Translations under genes and position numbers: made by a program | Notes under the pieces: generated by a model | Databases searched by the model: none | Told to the model about the DNA's origin: nothing | What the model saw: only the letters and a program-made list of their open reading frames with translations | Part shown: piece after piece, positions 1 to 10,927 of the stretch | How the letters are laid out: every line of letters starts with the position of its first letter | Position numbering within the stretch: the first letter of the stretch is position 1 | Source of the DNA: Thinopyrum elongatum | Taxonomy: Eukaryota; Streptophyta; Magnoliopsida; Poales; Poaceae | Assembly: GCA_011799875.1 (NCBI GenBank) | Contig: CM022300.1 | Location: 234,620,807 to 234,684,806 of the forward strand | Length of the DNA: 64,000 nucleotides | Direction of reading: 5' to 3'

Positions 1-1528
1 GCATCCTGAGGGGCATTATTTCCAAGACCATTGCACCACCACCTCCGAAGAAAGAGACCTAAGTACATGAGTATGGGCACTCCCCTTGGCTAGTGCCAAG
101 CTTGGGGAGGTGCCCCGGTATCGTATCACCATCACATCTTTACATTTATCATTTTTCTTAGTTCGATCCTTTTGGTTATATCTTGGTTTAGTAGAATAAA
201 GTTTTAGTATGGTCTAGCTTTGAGTTTTGCTTTGTGTTCCTTCTATGTAATTGAGTCCGAGAGTTATATAATAAAGATTAGTTTCGAGTTAAGGGCTTTG
301 CTTTCTTGTTGTGATCTTGAGTAAAAGAAATAAAAAGATTATATAATGATCTTATGGGAAGTGATGACTTTACATATAAGAAGTATGTCGCATGAAATTT
401 GTTGGGAGTTGACAAACATAATTTTGGTCATTGTTGCAATTAATAGGAAGTAATAAAGAAACAGAGGTCTCACATAGAAATACACTATCTTGGACATCTT
501 TTGTGATTGTGAGCACTCATTAAAAAATTATATGCTAAAAGGTTGATGTTGGACAAGGAAGAAGACATAATGGGTTATGTTTCCTTATATCCGAATAGAA
601 GTTATATTGTCATGGATCCTCCAACATGTTGAGCTTGCTTCTCATCCTATGCTAGACAAATATTTTGCAACAAGTAGAGATACTACTTGTGCATCCAAAA
701 TCCCTCAGCCCAGTTTTGCCATGAGAGTCCACCATACATACCTATGGATTGAGTAAGATTCTTCAAGTAAGTTGTCATCGGTGCAAGCAATAAAAATTGC
801 TCTCTAAATATGTATGATATTTTAGTGTGAGGAAAATAAGCTTTATATGAACTTGTGATATGGAAGAAATAAAAGCGACGGACTGCATAATAAAGTTCTT
901 TATCACAAGCGGCAATATAAAGTGACGTTCTTTTGCATTAAGATTTTGTGCATTCAACCGTAAAAGCGCATGACAACCTCTGCTTCCCTCTGCGAAGGGC
1001 CTATCTTTTATTTATCTCCTACCCTTATACAAGAGTCATGGTGATCATCGCCTCTTCTTTTTATACTTTTTCTTTTTGGCAAGCACTATATGTTGGGGGA
1101 AAAGGTTGGGAGGCGAAGTTATAAGCCCCTATCTTTCTCTGTGTCCGATTGAAACTTTGATCTCATAAGTATCGCGTGAGTGTTAGCAATTGTGAATGAT
1201 TAAATGATAGTCTAGTATGTGAAACGTGCTAAACAAAAGCCCTTACATTGACTCTTTCCGATGTTATGATAAATTGCAATTGTTTCAATGACCAAGATCA
1301 TAGTTTGTTGGTTTTCAATAAAGTTCTTGATTCATACTTTACCTTGTGAATGAATTGTTACTTTAGCATAAGAAATTATATGACAATATATGTTGCTGTT
1401 CTAAAGATGATCATGATGCCCTCATGTCTGTATTTTATTTTATCGACACCTCTATCTCTAAACATGTGGACATGATTATCGATTTCGGTTTCCGCTTGAG
1501 GACAAGCGAGGTCTAAGCTTGGGGGACT
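1..1528 (+). mobile_element. Element A: 3' internal region of a Gypsy-type element, truncated by the window edge
   Basis: This stretch is the non-coding interior lying just before the 3' LTR that starts at 1529. It ends in a polypurine tract (AAGCTTGGGGGACT, 1515-1528), the usual plus-strand primer of this element group. Bases 3-62 read as a possible tail of a coding frame ending PPPPKKET and a TAA, but the rest lies off the window, so I do not call a gene. Bases from about 680 to 1010 resemble the 3' non-coding blocks of H and E, including the phrase CTCTGCTTCCCTCTGCGAAGG. No convincing ORF is present; the 60-codon minus frame at 775-957 is short and isolated. Confidence 0.7.
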
Positions 1529-1990
1529 TGATATGTCCATTTTGCATCTTGCTTTTATGTTGATATTTATTGCATTATGGGTTGGTATTACACATTATGG
1601 TACAATAATTATGCCTTTTCTCTCTTATTTTACAAGGTTTACACAAAGAGGGAGAATACCGACAATTGGAATTCTGGACCGGAAAGGAGCAAATCTCAGA
1701 GACCTATTCTGCACAACTCCAAAAGTCCTGAAAATTTAGGAAGAATTATTTTGGAATATATAAGAATTATTGGGCGAAGAAAATACCAGAGGGGACCCAC
1801 CAGGTGGCCACAAGCCTAGGGGGCACGCCCTACCCCCTGTGCGCGCCCCTAGGGCTTGTGGGCCCCCCGGCAGGTCTTCGGTGTCCATCTTCTGCTATAT
1901 GAAGGGTTTTTACCTGCAAAAATCATAAGGAAGCTTTTGAGACGAAGTGCCGCCGTCTCGAGGCGGAACCTGGGCAGAAGCAATCTAGGG
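1529..1990 (+). repeat. Partial 3' LTR of element A
   Basis: The LTR starts TGATATGTCC directly after the polypurine tract. It contains the GC-rich stretch typical of these LTRs (1800-1880) and a following stretch around 1935-1975 with GCCGCCGTCTCGAGGCGG. It stops after about 460 bp where minus-strand LTR sequence of element B begins. The end near 1990 is approximate because the B LTR terminus is also missing there, so this junction is a deletion or rearrangement rather than a clean insertion. Confidence 0.7.
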
Positions 1991-3480
1991 AATGGTGAAG
2001 CAATATAGTAGTTGATAAGTATTTCCCTCAGTGAGAATCAAGGTTATCAAACCAATAGGTGAACCACGCAAATCCAAGTGAACAACATTTGCACACACAA
2101 GAGCAAATACTTGCACCCAACACGGGCAAGAGGGTCGTCAATCCCCTTGAACTCGTTACTTGCAAGGATTAAATCTGGTAGTGGTAGATAGATAAATTGG
2201 AAAACAAAATAAAAGTAAATAAATTGCAGCAAGGTATTTTTTATTTTAGTGAGGGCCATAGTTTTCACTAGAGGCTTCTCTCTCGAAACAATAATGCACG
2301 GTGCATATACAAATTACTGTTGGGCAATTGATAGAAAAGCGCATAGTTATGACGTATTCATGGCAATGATCATGTATATAGGCATCACGTCTGTGACAAG
2401 TGGACGGACTCCTGCCTACATCTACTACTATTACTCCACTTTGAGAGCACTTCTATGCTTGCCTCTCTACGTATTAAGTTCATAACAAACAGAGTAATGC
2501 ATGAAGTATGATGACATGATGTAGATAGAAAAAACTAAGCAATATGATTAAATCCCATCATTTGACCCTTAATGGAAACAATACAAATACATGCCCCGTT
2601 ACCCCTTCTATCATTTGGTGAGGATAACATAAGATTGAACCCATTACAAAGCACCTCTCCCGCTGAACATAAATCAATCTAGTTGGCTAAACCAAATGGA
2701 TAGATCGGAGACAGATAGAAAGCTATAGCAATCATGCATAATAAAGTTCATAACAGACTCATTTACTTTCAATGAACAATCTCATCATAAACCCACAATT
2801 CATCAGATCCCAACAAACATACCACAAAAGAAGATTACATCGGATAGAACTCCAAGAAGATCGAGGGGAACATTGTATTGAAGATCAAAGAGAGAGAAGA
2901 AGCCATCTAGCTACTAGCTATGGACCCATAGGTCTGTGGTGAACTACTCACACATCATCGGAAGGGCAACAAGGTTGATGTAGAAGCCCTCCGTGATCGA
3001 TTCACCCTCCGGCAAAGTACCAAAAAAGGCCTCCAGATGGGATCATGGAAGAATAGAAGCTTGCAGCAGCAGAAATATTGTTTTGGGTGGCTCTCTGGTG
3101 GTTTCCCGATATTTGAGAATTTATAGAAGTGGAATTAGGTCAGATGGAGCCACGTGGAGCCCATAAGGTAACAGGGTGCACCTACCCCCTAGGGCGCCCT
3201 ATTGCCTTGCCGTCTCCTCGTTTGTCATTTGGTCTCCTCCCGAAGCTTCCAGGGTCTCTCTTGTCTAGAATAAAATCGTCAAAAAAATTTGTAGCGTTTG
3301 GACTTCGTTCGGTCCAGATTTCCTGAAAAACCAAAAACAAGCAGAAAATAGCAAGGGGTACTAGGCACTGAGTTAATAGGTTAGTCCCCAAAGTGATATA
3401 AAATTATATGAAAAGTATTCAAGTTGATAATATAATAGCATGAAACAATCAAAAAATATACATATGTTGGAGACGTATCA
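1991..3480 (-). repeat. 3' LTR of element B (WHAM/Derami/Sabrina-like), minus strand
   Basis: Read on the minus strand it begins TGATACGTCTCCAACAT at 3480 and runs to about 1991. It aligns with the LTRs of G and H along its length, including the phrase that encodes 'gagggaaatacttatc' near its 3' end. The last 50-60 bp expected from G and H are absent, so the terminus is truncated against element A. The family name is from memory; the relationship to G and H is seen directly. Confidence 0.8.
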
Positions 3481-6236
3481 GCATCCCCAAGCTGAATTCC
3501 TGCTCATCCTCGAGTAGGTGTATGATAAAAACAGAATTTTTTATGTTGAATGCTACCTAGCATGTTTATCATGTAATCTCTTTATGGTATAAATGATGAG
3601 GAATGATGAAGTAATTTTATCAACATAATAATATCAATGAATATAAGAAACATAATCATTACTTTCAAAATGTACGATGCTTAACGAATGTTATCCCTAC
3701 TCATTTTATCATATTTGCACGGCATGACTCCGCCTTCACCATATAAATATAAATCATGAGCACCCTGGTGTCTAACCAAGCAATTGGATCATACTTTTTA
3801 ACGCACTTCAGCATTTTCAACTTCACACAATACATGAGCGTGAGCCATGGATATAGCACTATGGGTGGAAAAGAATGTGGTGATATAGATCAATAAGGGA
3901 AGGCAAAAGGAAGAAAGTCTTGCATCAACTCGGCTGATCAACGGGCAATAGAGAGGCACATCAATTATTATCAATGCGAGGTGTAGGCATTGCCATGAAA
4001 AGGATGCACTAAGAGCTATAAGTGTATGAATGCTCAACTAAAACCAAGTGGGTGTGCATCCAACTTGCTTTCTCATGAAGACCACGGGCATTTGAGGAAG
4101 CCCATCATCGGAATATAGAAGCCAAGTTCTATAATGAAAAATTCCCACTAGTATACGGAAGTGATAACTCAGGAGACTCTCTATATGAAGAACATGGTGC
4201 TACTCTGAAGCACAAATGTGGTAGAAGGATAGTAACATTGCCCCTTCTCTCTTTTCTCTCATTTTTTTATTCGGCTCTTTTGGCCTCTCTTTTTTCGTCC
4301 AGAGTCTCATCCCGACTTGTAGGGGAATCACAGTCTCCATCGTCCTTTTCTCACTGGGACAATGCTCTAATAATGATGACCATCACACTTTTATTTACTT
4401 ACAACTCAATATTACAACTTGATAAAACAAATACAAGGTGACTCTATATGAATGCCTCTGGCAGTGTACCAGGATGTGAAATCATCTAGCGTAACATGTA
4501 TAATAAGGATGAACGGTGGCTGCGCCACAAATATCATGTCAGCTCTATATGATCATGCAAAGCAATAAGACGATGAACACACACACCATATGAGGGAACG
4601 GTGGAAGTTGCATGGCAATATATCTCAAAATGGTTATGGAAATGCCATGATAGGTAGGTATGGTGGCTGTTTTGAGGAAGATATAAGGAGGCTTATGTGT
4701 GATAAAGCATATCATATCACGAGGTTTGGATGCACCGGCAAAGTTTGCACCAACTCTCGAGGTGAGAAAGGGAAATGCATGGTACCGAAGAGGCTAGCAA
4801 TATGCGGAAGGATGAGAGTGCGTATAGTCCATGGACTCACAGTAGTCATAAAGAACTCATATACTTATTGTGAAAGTTTATTAGCCCTCGAAGCAAATTA
4901 CTACTCGCATTCCCCTAGGGAGGAGGTTGGTAGGAGTTAACCATCGTGCAACCCCGATTATGACATCACTCAAGGATTTCATTTCAGACATAAAAATGCT
5001 CAAACCTCCCCACCATGCCATGACCAACACTTAGACGAGAGGTTAATGACAAGCTTTAATACCGATATTTCTACTAACCAATGATCATGAACCAACATCC
5101 TTTCATGGTACGACATCAATATAAATAAACCATACGTTTCATATTTAGTGATCTACATGAAAGTTTTTATTACATCCCCCTTGAATACCTATCATTTTCG
5201 GACTAGTCTTATAACACGTACATATTGCCACTTACTAATCAATAGACTCTCAAAAGGATTTAAGTGAAACATGAGAGTGTAATCATTTATATAAAATATA
5301 ACCACTGCCGTGCTCTAACAAGTATAAGTGAAGCACAAGAGCAACTGCCTAGCTTAAAAGATATAAGTGAAGCACATAGAGTATTCTAAGAAATCATGAT
5401 AAATGTGTGTCCCTCTCAAAAGGTGTGTCCAGCAAACAATGATTGTGGTAAACTGAAAAGAAAACAAAAGAAAACTATGGCACAAGACGCTCCAAGCAAA
5501 ACTCATATCATGTGATGAATAAAAATAAAGTTCCAAGTAATATACAGATGGATTATAGACGAAAGAGGGCATGCCATCTGGGGCATCCGCAAGCTTAGAC
5601 GCTTGGGTCTTCCTTGCCCATTACCTTGGGGTGGCTTGGGCATCCCCAATCTTAGGTTCTTGCCGCTCCTTATTCCTTCATCCATCGTGGTCTCACCCAA
5701 AACATGAATACTTCAGCACACAAAACTCAACAGAAACCTCATGAGATCCGTTAGTATAATAGACAAATCATAAACTTTAGGTACTGTTATAAACTCATTC
5801 ATAATTAAGCTTGCATAATACCTACTGTATTCTAAATTCTCTATGACTTATACCCTCCCCCCCGATATAATCCATAGCATCATTAAATAACAGAATCTGT
5901 CTAAAACAGAACAGTCCATGATGATATGAACAAAACTATACTTATGTACTTATCTAACTCCAAAAAAACTGAATAACTAGGATAACATGGGCAATTTGTA
6001 TATCAATCATGTGTAAAATTTTTAGAATTTTATCACGTTCCAATGAATTATAGTAATTCCAGCACTAGGCGCAAAAGTTTCTGTTTTTTCACAGAATCAA
6101 GTCAACTATCAACCAAATCATCCCAAAGGCTTTACATGGCGCAAACACTAACTAAAACATAAAAACACAATCATTACAATGGCAATAATCATTTCATCAC
6201 ACCAAAATAGGAAGAAAAGCAAAAAAAATTAAGATA
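3481..6236 (-). mobile_element. Element B 3' internal non-coding region
   Basis: On the minus strand this lies between the coding remnant (6374-6912) and the 3' LTR. The polypurine tract is at 3481-3495 (GCATCCCCAAGCTGA as written on plus). The block at 4590-4940 is open on the plus strand, antisense to the element, and matches a similar antisense block in G at 12344-12691. The region at 5257-5380 has copies of a box reading CTTCACTTATAT on the minus strand. The sequence around 6237-6300 matches G near 10990. I see no sense-strand gene here. Confidence 0.65.
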
Positions 6237-6373
6237 ACTATTGGGTTGCGTCCCAACAAGCGCTATTGTTTTACGCCCCTAGCTAGGCGTAATGCATTGT
6301 TTCAAGTATTGTCATCCCTCATATTAATTCCATAGGTGGCCCTCATAATGGATTCATATGGTGGTTTAATTCT

Positions 6374-6912
6374 CTACCTTGGGAAGTGTTCCATCCCTTT
6401 CTTTAATGGAAATTGGAACCTTATATTTCCTTCTTTCATGTCAATAATGGCACCTATGGTTCGTAGGAAAGACCTACCAAGTATTATAGGACAAGACGGG
6501 TTGCATTCAGTATCTAGCATAATAAAATCCACGGGCACATAATTTCTATTAGCAAGTATGAGAACATCATTTATTCTACCCAATGGTTTCTCAATAGTTG
6601 AATCCGCTAAATGCAAGTTTTGGTAACATTCATCCATATCGACGAGACATAGCACGCCACATAAAGATTTTGGTATAGTAGAGACGCTAGCACCTAGATC
6701 AAACAACGCATTACATTCACAATCTTTAATTTTAACTGTAATAGTTGGTTCCCATTCATCATGTAATTTTCTAGGTATAGAAACTTGCAATCAAGCTTTT
6801 CATCATGAGCTTTTATTGTTGCTTCTACGATATGTGTAGTAAAAGCTTTATTTTTTTCATAAGCATTGGGTGAGTTCATCATGGATTGCAACAATGAAAT
6901 AAATTCAATCAA
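6374..6912 (-). pseudogene. Broken gag/protease remnant of element B
   Basis: The 138-codon frame 6374-6790 carries the two marks of a retroviral-type aspartic protease: DLGAS (active-site loop, DSGA in most families) near residue 31 and IILGRSFL, the conserved ILG strand, near residue 101. The upstream part lies in another frame (6694-6912, beginning MIEFISLLQ), so a frameshift sits near 6786. Upstream gag sequence is cut off by the E' LTR at 6924. The protease would process a Gag polyprotein inside virus-like particles. This copy is partial and frameshifted and is not expected to work. Confidence 0.7.
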
Positions 6913-6923
6913 AGATCAATTAT

Positions 6924-8894
6924 TAATAACCCACAAGTATAGGGGATCACAAAGTCTTCGAGGGTAGTATTTCACCCAATTTATTGTTTCGACACAAGGG
7001 GAGCCAAAGAATATTGAGTTGTCAATTCAACCACACCTAGAAAATATTATCTCTGCAGCTAAGTATTTAGTGGCACAGTAATTTGATGGTTTTTGTAATA
7101 GCAATGGTAACAGAAATAGTAACAGTAGCAGTTTTGTAGTTATTGTAGCAGCAGCAAAAATAGTAACTTAGCAAAGGTCAATATGAGAAAAGTGTAGGCA
7201 TTGGATCAGCGATGGATATTTGTGTTGGATGATATTCATCATATAACAGTTACAACCTAGAGCGACACACAATGGCTCCAATTCATCAATTCAATGTAGG
7301 TATGTATTTTGTACGTAGTCATACGTTCTTATAATAAGAACTGGCATAACATCTTTTTTCCTAGCCTCCCATGGCTGCGGGGTCTATAAGGAAATCTAAG
7401 GGATATTAAGGCCTCCTTTTAATAGAGAATCGGAACAAAGCATTAACACTCAATGAATACATGAACACCTCATACTGCGGTCATCACCAGAGTGAATCCT
7501 AATTGTTGTGTATTTGGGATCTGTGGATCATAACACATAGTAGGTGCATGAGACTTGCAAGATAGGATCCAAAACTCACTTATATTCATGAAAACATAAT
7601 AGGTTCAGATCTGAAATCATGGCAGTCGGTCCCTAGTGACAAGCATTAAGCATAGCAAAGTCATAGCAACATTAATCTCAAAACATACTAGATACTAGGG
7701 GTCAAGCCCTAACAAATTTACTTGATTACATGACAAATCTCATCCAACTCCATCACTGTCCAGCAAGCCTACAAAGGAATTACTCACTCCCGGTGGTGAG
7801 CATCATGAAATTGTTGATGGAGAAGGGTTAATGATGACGACGATGACGAAACCCCCTCTCCGGAGCCCCGAACGGACTCCAGATCAGCCCTTCCGATGAA
7901 GAATAGGAGGTGGCGGTGATTCCTTCCCTTTGGCTTTTTTCTCCGTGAGTTGGTACTTATGGAGTTGGAGGTAGGGTAAACGGAGGCCAAGCATAACTCA
8001 TTGCTTTTCCTCAAGAAATTCAGTTGACAAACTGAAAGTGATAAAGAAAAACTTTTACAAACTATTTTGTTCAGTAGCTATATATATGCTTAAGTTAGTA
8101 CTCAGGTTTTCAGCAAAGATTATGAACTAACCATATGGATGATAACACTTAGGTATCATATTTACGCAGACAATAACATAATCAACTAGTGAGCAATAAT
8201 AACATATTGCGGATGCCAACAATTTGTCAAAACAATCATGATATAATATGATAGCATGGTATCTCGCTAGCTCTTTCTGAGACTGCAAACATAAATGCAG
8301 AGCACCTCTGAAGTTAAAGCAGCGAGTAAACATTGTAATTCAAGGAAGAAGAGATCCAGACATGCTCACATCCAACATTAACTAGACTCTATGCAGTTAA
8401 ACTAAGAATGACAATAGCGCTCTCAAAGTTGGTGCTTGAATGAGAATGTGATGACTCAACAATAAAAGTAAATAACATAAAAGTAAATGGGAAGGCCCTT
8501 CATAGAGGGAAGTAGAGATTTATAGAGGTGCCAGAGCTCAAATCATAAAACAAAGATGAATACATTTTGAGTGGTGTGCTTTTCCTGTCAATGTCGCAAC
8601 AAAGGATTTCGATATCTTACATGCTAACCACATTATCGGCGGTTCCCATGCAGAAATAAAAAGGTTTACTCCCCCTCAACCATACAAACACAAGCCATGG
8701 CTAGCCGAATCCTCGGGTGCCCTCCATATAATCAACCTTCCGGGGGAGTTTATTTTATTATATTTTTCTTTGTTTTTGATTACATGACTGGGCATCCCAA
8801 TTACCAGCCTCTCTCGTGCAATGACAAGCGAATAAACACCCATCATTAGAATAACCCGCTTAGCATGGAAAATATTGACCGCCCTATCGCTCCA
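6924..8894 (-). mobile_element. Element E': left part (3' LTR and 3' interior) of a minus-strand Sabrina-like element
   Basis: On the minus strand, the LTR 3' end (...ACTTGTGGGTTATTA) is at 6924 and the LTR matches element E's LTR up to about 7940. The first 300 bp or so of this LTR are missing or rearranged at 7941-7985. From about 7990 the sequence matches the E interior before its 3' LTR (63150-63240 and leftward). At 8894 element G interrupts it, leaving TSD CTCCA at 8890-8894, and E' resumes at 23803. Trinucleotide-rich sequence (AGT-type) lies at 7080-7170 and has a counterpart in E at 44376-44470. No gene. Confidence 0.75.
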
Positions 8895-10072
8895 TGATAC
8901 GTCTCCGACGTATCTATAATTTTTGATTGTTCCATGCTATTATAGTATCAATCTTGGATGTTTTATATGCAATTATATATCATATTTTGGGACTAACCTA
9001 TTAACTTAGTGCCAGTTGCTGTTTTTGCCTGTTTTTGGTTTTCCAGGAAATCAGCACCAAACGAAGTCAAATGCCACGAAACTTTTGATGGTTTTTTTTG
9101 GACATAAGAGACACTAGAAGCTTCGGGAGGAGACCAAAAGGCAAAGGAGTGGGCCACGAGCCACCAGGGCGCACCCTGGCGCCTCATCGGCCCCTCGTTC
9201 CTCTGTTTGACCTAATTCCAGCTCTATAAATTCTCTAAAATCGGGAAACCAACAGAGAGCCACCCAAAAACACTTTTTTCGCCGCCGTAAATTTCTGTTC
9301 TAGCAAGATCCCATCTGGAGGCCTTTTTCGGCACTCTACCGGAGGAGGAATCGATCTTGGAGGGCTTCTATATGAACCTTGCTGCCCCTCCGATGATGTG
9401 TGAGTAGTTTACCATAGACCTACAGGTCCATAGTTAGTAGCTAGATGGCCTCTTCTCTCTCTTTGATCTTCAGTACAATGTTCTCCTCGATGTTCTTGGA
9501 GATCTATTTGATTTAATCCTTTTTTGCAATGTGTTTGTGGGGATCCGATAAATTGCTGGTTTATGATCAGATTATCTATGAATACTATTTGAGTCTTCTC
9601 TGAACTCTTTTACGCATGATTATTATAGCTTTGTATTTCTCTCCGATCTATCCGTTTGGTTTGGGCAACTATATTGATTTATCTTGCAATGGGAGAGGTG
9701 TTTTGTGATGGGTTCGATATTGCGGTGCTCAATCCCAGTGATAGAAGGGGACACGACATGTATTTGTATCGTTGCCATTAAGGCTAAAACAATGGGGTTT
9801 ATTCATATTGATTGGATTTACTTTGTCTACATCATGTCATCTTTCTTAAGGCGATTTGATCCTTGCAATTAATTGCCCAGGGATTGACAACCCCTTGTTT
9901 ACATTGGATGCAAGTAGTTGTTATTTTGTGTGTAGGTACTGCTAACGAGGTGTCGCCTGGTTATCCTACTTGATTGATAACCTTGGTTCTTAATTGAGGG
10001 AAATACTTATCTCTACTGTACTGGATCATCCTCTCCTCTTCGGGGAAATACCAACGCAGCTCACAAGTAGTA
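8895..10072 (+). repeat. 5' LTR of element G (1178 bp, internally deleted)
   Basis: Begins TGATACGTCTCCGACG and ends CACAAGTAGTA just before the PBS. Summing the three pieces of the 3' LTR gives about 1548 bp, so this copy lacks about 370 bp. The gap falls near 9850-9860: the text passes straight from CTTAAGGCG to ATTTGATCCTTGC, while the 3' LTR has roughly 370 bp between the equivalent points. The start agrees with the TSD. Confidence 0.85.
9225..9231 (+). promoter_or_regulatory. Candidate TATA box in G 5' LTR
   Basis: TATAAAT lies about 330 bp into the LTR, just downstream of the GC-rich block. The same position carries a TATA motif in the H LTRs (17148-17155, 22242-22249), which supports a core promoter for the element transcript. 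The assignment is by position and motif only. Confidence 0.5.
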
Positions 10073-10083
10073 GGAAGAATTTC

Positions 10084-10101
10084 TGGCGCCGTTGCCGGGG
10101 A
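10084..10101 (+). other. Primer binding site of element G (tRNA-Asp type)
   Basis: TGGCGCCGTTGCCGGGGA lies 11 bp after the LTR end. It is complementary to the 3' end of plant tRNA-Asp including the added CCA (from knowledge of tRNA-Asp). It would prime minus-strand DNA synthesis. Confidence 0.8.
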
Positions 10102-10275
10102 GACATCACCAACAACTATCAAGTACCACCACATAAACTTTCATCTCTTTGCATTTACTTTCATTTGCCATTGGCCTCTTGTTTTCATCTCCCCCACTTC
10201 TAAAACGTTTTTACAAAAACATAGAAATATGTTCTATTTACCTTTTTGCTTGTTTGCTTGTTTGAAGTTGCTACC

Positions 10276-10927
10276 ATGTCTGAGTTTGTTATTGAGAAAG
10301 GGGATGGTAGCATACCTAGAGTTGAAGTCCCCCAAAATTTGGATTCTAAAAATTTTGTTGCCGGGCATGGGAATATTATAGGTAAAAGTTTTATCCAAGA
10401 ATTCTTAAATTGCACGGGGACATTGGCTTGTAGTAATATCCCTATTCTAAAAAGAACCAAGAGTTATGCCGAAGCTATTTCAGCATTTGTTCTTAAACTT
10501 GAAAGAAAATTTATGTGTACTCACCCCACTTTGCTAAGGGTTGTTCTATGAGTTACCCGTTATCAACAACCCTAGGGCTAAGAAGATAGCTACTGTCATC
10601 CTTATGAATGAATTTGATTATACAGGATGTGAGGCTAGAGTGATCTTCGATTTTTATAATATGAGCTGTGAACATATGGTCATCGATGAAATTTTGTATG
10701 AGGAGGACTATTTGTTGAGACATTTGTTTCGTGATAATCACACCTTCGATGAAAACACTAAAAAAGAAGTTCCTCCTATACATATCATCCAACAAATTTT
10801 CAATGGTATTAATCGACAATATTCTTGGATAGTAAAGGGAAACCAACAAGTGTTTGAGGAAGGTTGCTTCGATAGTGCTAAATCATGGTTAATGATGTGT
10901 TCCCATTATTTTTTAAAAGCCTCCTGA
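10276..10927 (+). pseudogene. Small broken ORF of element G, function unknown
   Basis: The ATG at 10276 opens a frame of about 91 codons (MSEFVIEKGDG...) that stops at 10551. A second frame from about 10553 carries on for about 125 codons to 10927. The overlap suggests one ancestral protein of roughly 215 residues broken by a single frameshift near 10545. It sits where gag would be, 175 bp after the PBS. I recognise no gag, zinc knuckle or protease motif. It ends 60 bp before a stretch (10985-11040) that also follows the B coding remnant, so it occupies the same slot. It is probably a gag-like or element-specific protein. Confidence 0.5.

Noticed and set aside
10084..10101. tRNA-Asp-like sequence
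   Set aside because: It is only the complement of a tRNA 3' end, that is a primer binding site, not a tRNA gene. No cloverleaf is visible around it or around the tRNA-Met sites.
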